Below are positions 31,774-43,916 of a DNA stretch of 64,000 nucleotides, one piece after another. The stretch comes from Venturia oleaginea (Eukaryota; Ascomycota; Dothideomycetes; Venturiales; Venturiaceae), in NCBI GenBank assembly GCA_013176395.1, contig JABMLP010000003.1, positions 620,001 through 684,000 on the forward strand. Direction: 5' to 3'. The position numbers and the translations under genes are program-made. Position 1 is the stretch's first letter; the number at the start of each line of letters is the position of its first letter. A model generated the notes under the pieces. That model saw only the letters and a list, made by a program, of their open reading frames with translations. It ran no database searches and was not told the DNA's origin.

Positions 31774-32926
31774 GACTATTCGTGGCCGGCTGCACGGGAG
31801 GGACTCTGTAAGAGTACGCCCTTTTGTTGTTAGTTGACGAGAGGGCGTAGAAGATGCGGAGAAATGAGAGAGAAAGAAGTCAGCTAGAAAGCTTTAAAGG
31901 AGAAGCTCTCCAACTCGCAAGAAACAGTCAGACTCTAGATACTTGGCAAGCTAGTGAGATGACATTTGGAGGGCGCGCAGCCTTCTCAACATGGAAAGGC
32001 TCGGGAGCTTTACATGGACATGATGACGAAGCGAAGCGGCCAATAGACACGACGTAGCAATATCTAGCCTGCTCAAAACCATCTTTCGACTACTGAGTAA
32101 TCAGGTTTTCGTTGGTTACACCGCTTGTTGAACTTTCGATGGGTTTCCGCAAAGGTCGAACGACGCGAAAGGGACCGCCGAAGCCGTTGCGGAGAGTTCC
32201 GTCTTTATAACAGTTCCGCCTTTGTATCATAGTAACACCACAGGACGAGCCTCCCTGTCTCAGCCTTCCTACGCCTCGGTCTGAGACATCTCTCAGCTCT
32301 CTCAAGGCTGTAAATGCTAGGAGTCGTGCAGCCTTGTGGACCAGTACTTACTAAGGGGGTTCTCGGAAACTTGTCAAAATATGAGATTCAAACCACCAGT
32401 TTGTACTGTGCATTGTAGATAGGCACCTGTTCGGTCTTTTCCACGCATTATACTGCAGAATGCACAGGATCGCTCAGGTACCCCGAGCACTAAACGCTCA
32501 AGTGACATAGGAGTGTCGTATAATCAGGTGAATAAGGACTGCCTTCCAGGCGTCCAAAACTGGGGGTAACAACATCAATCCGGCTTCCACGTGATCAAAT
32601 TTCGACTTTCTCAAAACAAGCTCGTATAATACGCTGAAAAGGCTACTATAAAACATTTCTCTCTGTTCCTCTCTTAGCCTTGGTTTTTTTTAGAATCCTG
32701 CCAGCTGTGGTAGTGGTTAAGATATTGAAAAAAGACTAGTAAAATTTGCCTTCATGCCTCGGAACCCTTATTCACCAGATTATTATACGGTAGCATCGCA
32801 AAATGGATTGCCGAGATGGTGCCGATCACCTTGCGTGAACCCCGCAGCCCTTGCTGCCAAGCAGCCTTTATTAGGTATTAGATACTCATCAATTGCCACA
32901 TTCCCTTCCCCAGTCCACGTCCAATC
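31774..32926. other. Intergenic region with divergent promoters
   Basis: Over 1.1 kb between the start codons of two divergent genes. A CACGTG box is at about 32588-32593 and a TATA-like CTATAAAACATTTC near 32645. The frame at 32754-33071 overlaps the next gene out of frame and is not supported. Confidence 0.6.
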
Positions 32927-33942
32927 ATGGCACCACACAAGGAAGATGCCACACCGGCAACTGGGGCAATTCATGAACCAGGCATTTCCGTTGCGAAAGC
33001 GAAAGTGCAAATGCCAAAGTTTACTGGCGCACCGAAGTTTGAGGACAAGCATGAGGAGAGGGACTACTTGAAGGGTCGTCTTGCTGCTGCCTTTCGCATC
33101 TTTGGGTGAGAACCATTACTTTACAGCTTCAAGTTCTTTCGGCCTAACGATAACAGCAAGTACGGATTCGATGAGGGTGTAGCCGGTCATATTACAGTCC
33201 GAGTATGATAACTATTGCATACATGCAGCCAAACACTAACATCATCACCAGGACCCAGTCGAGCCAGACAGTTTCTGGGTCAATCCTTTCGGCGTAGCCT
33301 TTTCGTTGATTAAGAAATCTGATCTTATCCGGGTGAACGAAGCCGGAGATATCATCGAAGGTGGAGAGGTCCGCCTGCTAAATGCCGCCGCTTTCATGAT
33401 ACACTCCAACATCCACCAAGCCCGATCAGATGTCATAGCTGCTGCCCACAGTCACAGTATCTACGGCCGAAGCTTCTGCTCATTGGGAAGAAAGCTCGAC
33501 ACTATAAGTCAGGACTCCTGTGCTTTCCACGACGATCACGTTCTGTACGAATCTTTCAATGGTATTGTTCTTGCCGATAAGGAGGGCAAAGACATTGCTA
33601 AGGCTCTCGGAAACAAGAAGGCTGCTTTGCTGATCAACCACGGTCTTTTGACCGTCGGAGCGACAATCGAGGAGACCGTTTTCTGGTTCGTCAGTATGGA
33701 AAAATGCTGCCACGCACAACTCCTCGCGGATGCAGCTGCAGGTGGCCGAGGAGGCGAAACTGTCAAGATTGGAGACGAAGAAGCTCGATTTACTTATAAA
33801 ACGGTTGGCACACCGATGGCGGGTTGGTTGTAAGTTTCTTGTTCCCCTGGTTTTTCGATGAGTACAACTAATATCTCAAAGCTCCGCGAAACCTCTGTTC
33901 GACATGATCCACAAGGAGACTGGAGGCGACTACCTTGACTGA
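32927..33942 (+). CDS. Class II aldolase/adducin-family protein
   Basis: Four exons (32927-33105, 33157-33202, 33252-33829, 33882-33942) with GT-AG introns give 287 residues. The fold is that of class II aldolase / adducin head: HEERDYLKGRLAAAFRIFG, YGFDEGVAGHITVRDP, FWVNPFGVAFSLI, the metal-site-like AAAHSHSIYGRSF (two His of the usual cluster) and LINHGLLTVGATIEETV with the third His. Fungal members are cytosolic and mostly uncharacterised; a metal-dependent aldolase, epimerase or decarboxylase activity is possible but not shown. Length and architecture are normal. The ATG at 32927 is chosen because the family-like sequence starts there and upstream frames lack support. Confidence 0.9.
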
Positions 33943-34317
33943 AATGATGACTCATCCTGTTTTTTGTTCCATACTTGGCGTATACTTGAAAACGCATTCA
34001 CCGATCAATTCCACACCACATTTTTAAACTATAATAAGCAAAAAATTGGTCTGATTTATGAGCACAAGTCGTCAAAGCAGTCAAACATTTTCTCCCGTCA
34101 GCACTTGTACGAAAAAATCAAGTCGACTTCTTAATTGGCAGGATGAGGTTTCTCACAGAAAGAAACGAAAAAAAATCCCAGGTAACGAGGAGGACACAAA
34201 GGTAGTCAGTCTTCTTTGATCAACGTAGGGGTCGAACCAAAAGAAATTCAACTTCTGATCTCCGCAGGGACTTTGAAAATAGTGAGTACAACTTCATTGA
34301 CATCGAGTAATAGGGGT
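33943..34317. other. Intergenic, no feature seen
   Basis: AT-rich 3' flank; nothing recognised. Confidence 0.6.
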
Positions 34318-34400
34318 TGACCTTACTCGAACCTGCAATCTCTTGATAAACTTGGGAGTTAAAGTCGTAGTCAAGCGCCTTGCCATTGGGCCAGAAGACC
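34318..34400 (-). pseudogene. tRNA-Arg(ACG)-like sequence, 3' half degenerate
   Basis: Read on the minus strand: an A-box-like TGGCCCAATGGC, a short D-stem (GCC/GGC), the anticodon stem CTTGA with loop CTACGA, then about 17 extra bases and the pairing TCAAG, consistent with anticodon ACG and an intron 3' of the anticodon. A B-box-like GGTTCGAG follows, but the 3' strand of the T-stem and the acceptor do not pair, so the molecule is probably not functional. A second piece with the same D-arm and CTTGG..CTACA lies at about 34440-34480. They may be remnants of a tRNA pair or a tRNA-derived SINE. Confidence 0.45.
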
Positions 34401-34696
34401 ATTTATTGACACGGATATTGTACATATCTGTTATCTAAAGGAAGATTGTAGCCAAGCGCCTTCCGGTGGGCCAGTTGGCCTCGTGTTGGGGGTGTTGAGC
34501 CATGTGCCAGAAGGGAAGACGATTTTATAACCGACAAAGAATTATATCTCAAAGCGCGTAAGTTCAAAATTATCTCACTTTAAGCACTAGTTCTATCTAT
34601 ACTTGCCTGCCAACCTCTTGAAGTGTCTAAGATTATGACCAAGAAATTTTGCTCTCCGCTACTTCACTCCTGCCGAATATGTGACCTCCTGTGTCC

Positions 34697-35127
34697 CTAG
34701 GTAGCACTACAAGCTACCCAATCTTGAGTTCCTGATTTGATTCCCCGGTTTGAGCAATAGGAATAAAAATTCGTTTCGTATTGGTCGTCATATTTACACT
34801 AAACAGGAACAACAATGAAGGTTAGCAAGCGAGCAAGACCAGCGAGGTTTAAGCAAATCAATAGTATCAGCATAGAACCTAAGACTTACCGTTCTTCTCT
34901 TCTCATCATGCTGATTCTGTTTTCCTTTGGTAGGGGTGTCTAAACAACAGAAGTCTGTAGCGTGGTTTTTCCAAGATCCTTTGTTCTTGGGGTTACAGCA
35001 GCCACGCTCACGTTCACCAGCCATTGTAAGACTACAACATTAGTTAAGGGGACTGGTAACGATCTTTCGAGATACTGACTACGGAAGGCATCCTAACAAA
35101 AATATGGCTAGGCCGGTGAAACGCATA
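34697..35127 (-). CDS. Small cysteine-rich secreted protein, paralog of the gene at 60742
   Basis: Three exons: 35127-35081 (47 nt), 35031-34890, 34798-34697, with introns 35032-35080 (GTCAGT..TAG, branch CTAAT) and 34799-34889 (GTAAGT..TAG), giving 96 residues. The signal peptide is MRFTGLAIFLLGCLPYLTMA, probably cut before GERERGCC. The mature part has seven cysteines in the order CC-CC-C-C-C (RGCCNPKNKGSWKN, DFCC, TCKYDD, YCSNRGI, WVACSAT). The paralog at 60742-61206 shares the N-terminus, RGCCNPKN, WKN, CC, RGI, DW and ACS, the 47-nt first exon and both intron positions, so the model is supported twice. Role unknown; small size, Cys pairs and secretion resemble fungal effectors or antimicrobial peptides. 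It lies in an AT-rich, repeat-bearing stretch. Confidence 0.85.
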
Positions 35128-37180
35128 TTTCGATTGGTCTGGGTCTGGGCAGGAATGCTGAGTCTAGCTTGAGAATTAGGATTTGTTTGGGAAGATGTTT
35201 GAGGCTACGCGTTGTGGATATAGCGAGAAGTTGCTGATGCTGGAGAAGAGCGAAGATTTGTAATGATGATAATGGGAACGTTAGTATTCGCTGTGGTGTC
35301 CGGTTAAATAAGGTAGATACTCGTGAAACGCCTCCGTATATTCTTTGTATAGTAGGTAGATCTACTTCATCGCCCTGTATCTTAATATAAAAATTTCCAC
35401 TTTCTCCGAGAGTCTTGTGTTCTCAATTGGTTAAGGACGATTCTCGTAGAATCTACCAGCGTGCCTCGGGTCGACTTTAACAACGAATGACAACAGGTCT
35501 CTGGCAAGGTTAATTCACCAATCAGTGACATCGTATCTTGAAATTTATATGCCAATTAGCTTACCAAGTAATGGATACCAATTATATTCGTTGAAATCGT
35601 CCTTGGGCGCGCTGGTACTAGTAGCTAAGAAGGCGATCGGACGAGTAAACGTAAGGGTAGTCCTTGAAGATATAAAAAGATTAAGCTCCGAAGTAGGAAT
35701 TTTACCCCCGGGTCCAGTGATGTACTTATATTGGACTAGATTTGTACTGGATTGGACAGCACTTTATTGTAGTTTGTGCATCAACGTGGACGTTTTACAG
35801 AGTTTTGACTAACTGACCTAGTGATTCTGAGTATTGACGGCCAAGGACTTGGAGATAATGGCTAAGTACTCGGATAGGACCGTTCCGGAGGCTTCCAACA
35901 TAACGTATACCAAGCCTATTTAGAGTGCTTGATGGGTAAGAATGGATTGATCTACGCATTTCGACTAGGTTTCGCTGTAAGGGTGAGCTCCTAGGAGATA
36001 GAATTACTCAGCCAGTTAGTTAAAAATCTATGAAATATTCAAGTTCATGCACCAAGCATGATAACTTGTTGTGCTTTGCATGCTAACGAGGACAAACTAC
36101 AAATCGACTTGACCTGTTTTCTAAGAGCCAAGATAGCCAAGTATAAAAATCTTATTCGGTACTAATCAAACACCTTACGTAACGTCGATCCGTCGATTAT
36201 ACCCCTACAACCTTCCTATTCTGTGATATGAAGTCTCTGGATCTGATTGGAATCCTATAAATTGCCCATGGAAATCCCAATCTACGGACTACTTGGCAGT
36301 ATCTTAGGTATCCATAAATGCAGTGCATTGATCTTTTTATAGCTAGAATGTAGCAGTAGGCGTATATTTTGGTGTTGCGATTTCGTTTCTATAGCCAATA
36401 ATCGATTATCAAGAGACTTCCCTCTCTAACAGTCACTACCGCATTTGAATTCAACTCCAAGTATAACTCTACATACCCTTGCATCACCACTATTTGGCAG
36501 ATAATGACCAGAATAGATGGGTTTTTGGATATCTAAAGACCTCTGCCGTTGGATTGGATTGGACTGGCATGTCCCGTGAATCCGATCTGGTCCAGTTTGA
36601 GTACATGACTGCCCCGGCCGAAGGGATTAAATGAGCTAATCACTTGCAAACCGCAACAAGACGTTGGTAGTCTCGGATCTGAAGTAACAGAAGCAAAAGT
36701 GAGGTGCGATGTGCGAGGTGTAGGTGCGAGGTGCGAGGGCTTCGAGCCAAGGCTGGATCTTCAACGAGCCGGGGCCGGGATCCGCAACTGCTCCTTGGCT
36801 CGAAAACGAAGGCGCTGAGTGAGCTGACCTCGAAACTTGAGCCCGCCGTCAACCCCGCAAACTTGAATTGGCATATCCATAGTGCCTGTCAATAATGTCT
36901 TAATCCCATCCTTCCTCGAGCTTGGTTTCTAGGCAACACGGACGAATATTGCCGGTTCTGGGACAGGAAACACCGGGCCTGCATTGTCCCCGACATAACC
37001 ATCATGGGAGAATCCTAGCTGCGTACGTCGCATCTACTTATCGCGACGATCATATACCTCTACCACTCGACTTCGAGCGGCTGTACCTGTGCTCGTCCCC
37101 TTTGACATTTTGAATCAGGTATGTTATTTGTCAGCTGGAGCCCATCGCGACAAGATTCAATTGGACCATGGTATACTGAC
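35128..37180. other. AT-rich gene-free stretch with repeat relics
   Basis: Contains the second copy of the dispersed repeat (36115-36205) and a block with GTTTGTGCATCAACGTGGAC (35773) that recurs at about 57818. A 12-bp inverted repeat, TTCGAGCCAAGG at 36741-36752 and CCTTGGCTCGAA at 36793-36804, encloses 40 bases. The frame 35525-35812 shows no family resemblance. High TA content fits mutated, RIP-like repeats. Confidence 0.6.
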
Positions 37181-39269
37181 ATGAAGACCCAGCACGTCAT
37201 GGTACAACCACCCTCAACCATCATTGTAGTACGGTACGTATCTACGCCTGCCAACATGAAGCCTCTGAGCTAACCACCATTTAGACATGGCGCACGACTG
37301 GATGCTGCCGACAAGAACTGGCACCTTACTTCTCCAGCTCCCTACGACCCTCCCTTGACATACGGCGGCTGGAACCAATCGAAAGCCCTCGGGGCGCGTT
37401 ATAGCAGGTATACTTCATGATCGAGCCATAACTCCTGTCGGGGATGGACAGGCCAATGGCAATCGCTCCGGAACAGGCCCGAACGGACAGTTCAAGAAGA
37501 AGCAGAAGGTAATCATACATAGTTCGCCCTTCCTAAGATGTCTGCAGACATCCGTGGCGATTGGTTCAGGCATTGCACAGTACTCGGACGCATCATATCT
37601 GCGGAAACCGAAGACCGCCGAGAAAGGATTGAAAATAAACTCGGCTTCGACACCAGAGCTGGAAGGAGACGAGTATTCTGTCAAGGCCCTGGACGACGAC
37701 TCTCCCGAGCAGGGGTCGATCAAGACCGTCATGCGCGTTGATGCCTTTCTTGGGGAATGGCTCACGCCAGACTACTTCGACCATATCACACCACCACCAA
37801 ACTCGACTATGATGGTGGCCAGCGCGAAATCGCATCTGCTTCGACGTGAACAGTTGGAAGTTTTCAGACCAAGTCCAGCTGCGGTTGGCCAATTCCCTGG
37901 AGGTTGGAAACCAAAAGTCAATCGGCCGGCTGCGGTAACTTCTGCAATTGACGATTCGATAGCCGAGGACGAGAACGTGGAGTACCACCATCATCGTGCT
38001 AGCAGTCAGAGTGTCACCCGAAGAGATAGCAGCAGAGATCATCGAGGCCTCAATCCATTACCGCCCCTGCCTTCACGACTTCGGCCAACGGATAAGAATT
38101 ATGTGCCACCAATTCCAGCCTACTCTATCAGGCCCTCCGATCCAATTCCACGAGGCTACTGTGTGCATGCGAGAGATGCGTGTACGGATATTGATCTACA
38201 TTGGGATAGCATGCGCAAACCTCAGGACTGGGGAGATGGAGGGGAGCTTGGAGAGGAATGGAGTGCTATGCACAAGCGATTCAGGAACGGGCTCTATAAG
38301 ATGCATTCTTGGTACAAGGAACATTTGCCAGAATTCCATCCTGAGAAGGAGGATCCTATGTCTCTCAATCACGACGACGAGCACGATTACGCACACGAAG
38401 ATCACGACGACGAAGAATACGAGTTGGTGCTTCTTATCGTCACGCATGCTGCAGGATGCAATGCGTTGATGGGAGCGCTCACAAATCAACCCGTGCTTAT
38501 GGATTTTGGCTTGACATCTCTCTCCATGGCTGTACGGAAGCAGGTCGCGCCACCACAACAGTCAAATGGAACGTCCCCACGGGCGAGAAGACGCTCGTCT
38601 GTTGATTTTGGTTTCGCCGCGGAATACGAGGTCAAGGTCATGGCATCCGCAAACCATCTCCGAACTGGCCCTGAAGCTACAATTGCACAGGGAGCTCACC
38701 TTCAGTCACCTCACCTGGTCCCGCAGATTCCAGAATATAAGCAACGCATTGCAAAGTCAACTGGACGCGCCATGGGTGCAGCACTGAATGGCGAGTTCAA
38801 TGCCGACGCTCGACGAAGCATGAACAGTTCACTTGGAAGCATCCGCAGGAGTTCGCTGGCACCTACGCCAGCCCCTTCGTCTCGTGCAAACACAGGAAGT
38901 CCTGGAACTACCATCTCGGGCTCATCGAGTGGTCTTTGGAGTAGGAATACTGCTGTGGCATCTTTAGAAGAAATGCAGGAACTCGATCTGGGTTCACCGG
39001 CTCAAACCAGGCCGGGTTCTTCGAGTTCAGACATATCTGCCTTTCCTGCCTTTTCTACCGTCGACGATGCTCAGCAGCGAAAAGGAGATAAAGACGATGG
39101 GACCACTTCTCCGCCTGGTGATTTGGGTAGGTCGTTGAGCCAGAATGCTGAGAATGCTGGACGAGGCTTGTGGGGAGCAAGAACTGCCAGTACAAGTAAA
39201 GAGACTATTAACATGAGGGCGAAAAGAAGATGGACTCTGCATGAGGAGGATGAGCATTATCTGGAGTAG
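37181..39269 (+). CDS. Histidine-phosphatase (phosphoglycerate-mutase-like) family protein, one frameshift
   Basis: Exon 1 (37181-37233) ends in IIVVR and exon 2 (from 37285) begins HGARLDAADKNWH, so the catalytic RHG motif of the branch-1 histidine phosphatases is split by a 51-nt intron. Then come LTYGGWNQSKALGAR, SSPFLRCLQTSVAIGSG, VDAFLGEWLTPDYFD, the second catalytic His in LLIVTHAAGCNALMG near residue 430, and a long Ser-rich tail, about 680 residues in all. One extra T near 37399-37400 (GCGCGTTATAGC) shifts the frame between GAR and the following GILHDRAITP. No intron borders are there to explain it. Either the allele is broken near its start or the base is an error; the next 620 codons are clean. 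Fungal members act as phosphatases of uncertain substrate. Confidence 0.8.
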
Positions 39270-39676
39270 GGATGTCCTTAAGAGGGCAGGGATTTCATGA
39301 CTGTACGATTTTTGGTAGCCTGTTGGCATAACGTGTTCCTTATCCATACTACCCTCATAGCCGTGATATCTATGACAAAGAAAGTTGGATTGATATTAAA
39401 TTCTGGTTTATACCAGGTTAAGCAGTAGAAGAAAATAATCCCAACATGCGCTCCAGGAGACAATATTGAGCACATTCAGTTGTGCTCAATCTTCTTCATT
39501 GTCTGTTGTTTTTTAACTGTGAATGTTGTGTTTGGTAAAATCAGGTGCCACAGTCGAGGAGGCCGCCGCCCATCGCACTTTTCGAGTCGCAGCTTCAACT
39601 TCACCTCTTTTCCATCGCAGCATGCCCAGGAGAAATTTACGTACCCACACCACAACAGGTTTGGAAAAATCCCATC
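39270..39676. other. Short intergenic stretch
   Basis: A plus-strand frame open from 39545 joins the next gene's frame in phase, so its exon could begin upstream of the ATG chosen; otherwise nothing is seen. Confidence 0.5.
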
Positions 39677-41292
39677 ATGAAGCGAGCAGGTGAGAATCTC
39701 GCGCGGACAGTCGACGGCGCACAATACAACAAACTTCAGAGACCAGATACATTCCCAGAGGCTCCACCTCGCCCTGTCGTCAATCGCAGGTAAATTCAAG
39801 TCCATCAGCAGACAATCATCTGTCTATTTATTGCAATTGCGATTGTTATACTGAACTTCTACAGCATCCCAGTCGAGGCCTTCCTGACACCCAACGAGAC
39901 CGAAGAAGCGGGTTCAATCAATACCACGCCCGAGGACGCGTCAAATCGGACACCCTGTCAAACTCCGGCCGTCCGCATGAGATGGAAATCAAAGCATGAT
40001 GCGGCTCCAAAGGGGGCTTTCTTCCCTGGCCTCGACGACTACATTACAGGTGGATCATCGGACGAGGATGAGGAACATCGTGAGGCAATGAAATACCTTC
40101 GACAAGTAAGGTGAGCTGTTCAAACACAACACGGCTTACACATAGGCTAACCATGCTTTCTAGGAATGAAGAATCTGGTTTACCTCCGGTTGTCAGGGCT
40201 AAATCGCCCCTTCTCGAGGACCACGGCTCTGATGATGAAATGTACAACAATGGCATCGGAGACTCGCGTGGATGCTTCTCCGAGGGGACCTATATCGCAG
40301 CACCGCCGATCGGTCCTGTTCTACCTGTCGATGAACACTGCCTCTCAGATGATGATGATTTTGCCCGGGTCCTCAGCATGTCTCCACAAGAAGCCTGTAC
40401 TACAAGAATCCTCACCCTTTTCAAACGACAACGAAACATACTGCGATCGGCACCTCCTGCAAAATCTAATCCACTACATAACTTGAGTTACGATGAACGC
40501 ATCAAGGGACACGATCCGTCGCCTGCGGCACTTGTGGCAATGAGCACGGTGACTACCTTTGCTGTGTTAAAGCATGTCACCAAGCAGCTGAAGAAAAGAC
40601 AGAACATAACTTCGCGCATGAGCGCATGGATCATGTCGATACTGGCTAAGATGGATGAGAAGCTGATGGATGGGGACAGCATCTACCTGGTCCGAGAGTT
40701 GAGTAAGAAAGCGATGTGGGTTCGCTTTAGTTTCGATGAGCGGTTTGCTGAATTGACCGCCAATGCTGAGTATGACCAAGAGTTTCAGAACGGCAGACCC
40801 GACTGCTACGAAGATGATGAGGATTCGAGCAGAGGCCGTCACGAAATGAAAGAAGATAAACCAAGGCGGCGAAACACATCAAGCCTGTCATCATACCGAA
40901 CTTCAGAGCCTGTGCCTGATTCTGAGCCCAAGATGGAAGAGGCTTCACTACCGACTGCGACAGAATTAACTCCAGGGCCTGTCTCGCAGCCCAGGATGGA
41001 CGATGCATCCCTACCCACCGCGGCAAAGGCACAGCTAGGCACAGCTGCAGCTTTAGAAGCGGCTAGACTGCGCCTTCTCGCCAAAATCGAGCAGGAAGTT
41101 GAGGATGACATCGCCGTTGAAGGCAAGGAGGACGGGGGCCCTGACTTGCCTGACTCTAATACAAAAGCGACTATCGATATGATCATCACGATAGTAGGTG
41201 AAATTTATGGTCAAAAAGATCTACTTGAGGCTAGGATTGATTGGCATCATCTCGACGAGTTCGAAGACGGCGCCAATGATGAGGAACCCTGA
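39677..41292 (+). CDS. Gemin2/SIP1-like protein (probable)
   Basis: Exons 39677-39789, 39865-40110 and 40164-41292 (GT-AG introns) give 495 residues. The central part (VAMSTVTTFAVLKHVTKQLK, then MSAWIMSILAKMDEKLMDGD and LVRELSKKAMWVRFSF) resembles the helical core of Gemin2/SIP1 proteins, in which a W-x-(F/M)-x-L-L-x-x-x-(D/M)-x-x-L segment is followed by LR-x-L-x-(R/K)-x. The N-terminus RPDTFPEAPPRPVVNRS IPVEAFLTP and the repeated SDDE stretches are low in complexity. Gemin2 helps load Sm proteins on spliceosomal snRNAs in the cytoplasm. The match is by eye and moderate; a fungal-specific hypothetical protein is the alternative. Confidence 0.55.
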
Positions 41293-42673
41293 CTAACGCG
41301 TGACCCCTGAATTGTCTTGCATGCAACCGCATCGCGACCATTGCCAAGTGCGTTCCCGAGATGTAGGTCCAATCTTCCAGGACATTAGCAGGCATCAAGT
41401 GGGGAGGCTCGATGATCCTCGATGTTGAAGAGTTTGTACGCACAAGAGAATAATAGAAAGAGAGGAGGAGAGTGAGTGGAGATTGAGCTCACGTTAACCT
41501 CGGCACTAGTCAGATCCGTGCAAGTAGATAATCGTAAGTCCCTAGTCCCATAATTCTTGCTTGCTGCATTTGAAGAACAGAGCTCGAGCTATGGCTCCTC
41601 AACGATCCCGAGCAGCTTGTCACCTCTCACTCGAAGGGCGCGCGGGAAGATTGAAAGCTCGTGAGACGTGGGTATTTCGGTCATTGGTAGTTATTTTCAG
41701 GTTGTGACTGCTCCGTAGTAGGGCATTAGGTATCATCGTTTGTGCAATCCCATTTTCATAACGTGCTAATGTCCAGAAACAGCTCGATGTAGCGGTGTCA
41801 GCCGGTCACAACACGGCAAATTTACAAGATTTTGTCTTGGGCAACCTTGATTGTCGAAAGTATGTTTGTTGCTCTCTTTAGGAGCCAATTTTATATTGCG
41901 ATCATTAAGCAGCCATGTGGTTCGGGGCCACTGACCCTACGATATGTAAAATATTTATGCATTTGCTATCACCGATACATGTTGTTCTATATGCTAGAGC
42001 TTTGCTGGAAGTTTCCTGCATGATACGGCATGCCAGTACCTTCACAGTGGTCGTGTCTTCAAGCATTGAGGCACGTTTCGACACGCCAAACATGAAACGA
42101 AACTAACTTTGAATTTGGAATCATGTTTGACTTCGTTTGGTAACCAATCCATGTGATGACCTCTCTTTTTATTACTTTGGAACATCTTATTCGTTCCCAT
42201 AATATCCATTCTTGGGCAAGATTTGGCGGAATACCCGAGCCGTGCACGTTTTGGGTCCTCGAGGTTGAGGAAACTATCCTGTGCTTCGAGACAATTGGAT
42301 CTGCAAAAGCAAAGGCTCGTTTATATCTGGCGGTGCTGATAATAATCAACACACGAGAACGAGAAGCGAGGAAACAGGGTATGGTGCTATCTTTGATAGC
42401 ATTTCCTAACAGATGGACGCTACAGCTGCTTGATTTGATCTCTGAAGGGCAATGAGCAGCGCACCACTACGTATCAAACTCCAAGTCTCCGCGGGATGGT
42501 GCAGTGAAGTCTGTATATATCTGGGCTATCTCTGTCTTCCTGATCACCACCGATCGTTGATTTTCGTTCTACCACAATCACCAAAGCCACACCCTCTAGC
42601 TAGCGGCTGAGGTTCGCCCTTACCTTTAGAACGACCGAGAATCAATTCATAATCCTAACTCATTCACTCCACC
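41293..42673. other. Intergenic, no feature seen
   Basis: About 1.4 kb with short unsupported frames. A TATA-like CTGTATATATCTGG near 42510 and a pyrimidine-rich leader probably serve the next gene. Confidence 0.6.
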
Positions 42674-43234
42674 ATGCGCCTCTTAGCCTCTCTCGCACTT
42701 CTCATGGGCCTCATCTCAGCCTTGCCAATCGACTACACCTTTTCAACATCAGGAATCACCAACACCGCCTCCGACACCACCACTCCCGCAACTATCCGCG
42801 GAAAGGAAGACATCCAAGCAAAGGAAAACGTAGGCGATTACGGCCCGCCCCGGGGCTCATACGACGGCGGCCGCTACAACTACGGTTACGGTCCTCCACC
42901 TACACCCTTCCCCTACCAAGGCGGCGGCTACATACCAGGCCAATACTCACCACCGCCTGCGCCTCGACAGTATGGAAATGGATATAACGGCGGCGGAATA
43001 TCCAACAGTATTTCGAATGGTGTTGGGGAGATTGCGAATGGGGTTGGGCAGTTGATCGGAGGGACTACGGCGGGGCTTCTGGGTGGTGTTGCGGGGGATC
43101 TTTTGCATGGGATTGAGGCGGGGGCTAGTGGGGGGAGGGGGAGGGGGTATAGGAGGGTTATGAAGCGGGGAAGTGAGGACAGTGGTGGGGCGGTGGTTTT
43201 GGGGGTTGCGCGGAGGGTTTGGGGGTGGAGGTGA
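42674..43234 (+). CDS. Small secreted Gly/Tyr/Pro-rich protein
   Basis: Single-exon frame of 186 residues. A clear signal peptide (MRLLASLALLMGLISALP) is followed by a Ser/Thr-rich linker and a Gly/Tyr/Pro-rich block (residues about 55-110: YGPPRGSYDGGRYNYGYG, GGGYIPGQYSPPPAPRQYG). A hydrophobic Gly-rich stretch follows (VGEIANGVGQLIGGTTAGLLG), then a basic RGYRRVMKRG with a possible Kex2-type site. No cysteines are present. Cell-wall or matrix proteins of fungi have this build. Function unknown; nothing suggests damage. Confidence 0.7.
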   Translation: MRLLASLALLMGLISALPIDYTFSTSGITNTASDTTTPATIRGKEDIQAKENVGDYGPPRGSYDGGRYNYGYGPPPTPFPYQGGGYIPGQYSPPPAPRQYGNGYNGGGISNSISNGVGEIANGVGQLIGGTTAGLLGGVAGDLLHGIEAGASGGRGRGYRRVMKRGSEDSGGAVVLGVARRVWGWR

Positions 43235-43916
43235 TTGGTGGGTTTTGGAAAGCTTATGATAGTTTGCTTTTAACTTGAATATGATGATTGGTTTTGCGGC
43301 ATCAGGTTAATTTTTGTGATGATCTTGAGATGTGTGGGTCGTCCTGCTTGCTGATTCGTTATTAAATGGGGCAGGATATGCTGGTATTTTCAAGGTCTGG
43401 GAGTGTATTGCCGTTACGGCCGGATCTTTGGGTAGGCTGATATTGGACAGATCAACTCGAGTTTATTCAATGGTCGGTTCACCTCTAGCTCTGGTTATGA
43501 GGAAACTAGTAGGTGTAATAGAAGGAAGTGGTAGTATTCTATCAAAAGCGAAAAGCGAACATCGCAAGTTCCGTAATATTTATCAACGATCTTGGTGAGA
43601 TACTTGGTGAAATAATAGTAGACGTCGAATCAATCACGGCTCAGGTCTCTGGACTAGTCATTAAATGTTATGGTAATAGTAATTTGAGCAATTGTTTGAT
43701 TGATTGTTAGATATTGTTTTGTTACTATGTACTAGGTCCCCCTTTGCTACTAGATTAGTTAGCTGGTTGAGTGACAAGATAAAGGTGGGTTTTGACTGAC
43801 CATTATTTCCCAAATCTGCATCATGCAGCCAACTTTTCTTCTTGTATATATTCCCCCACAATCTTGAATTTTCAGAGGGAACTCTGCTTCTCAACCACGC
43901 TTCCGGAAGGGGCACT
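43235..43916. other. Intergenic, no feature seen
   Basis: Frames here are short; no repeats recognised. Confidence 0.6.
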
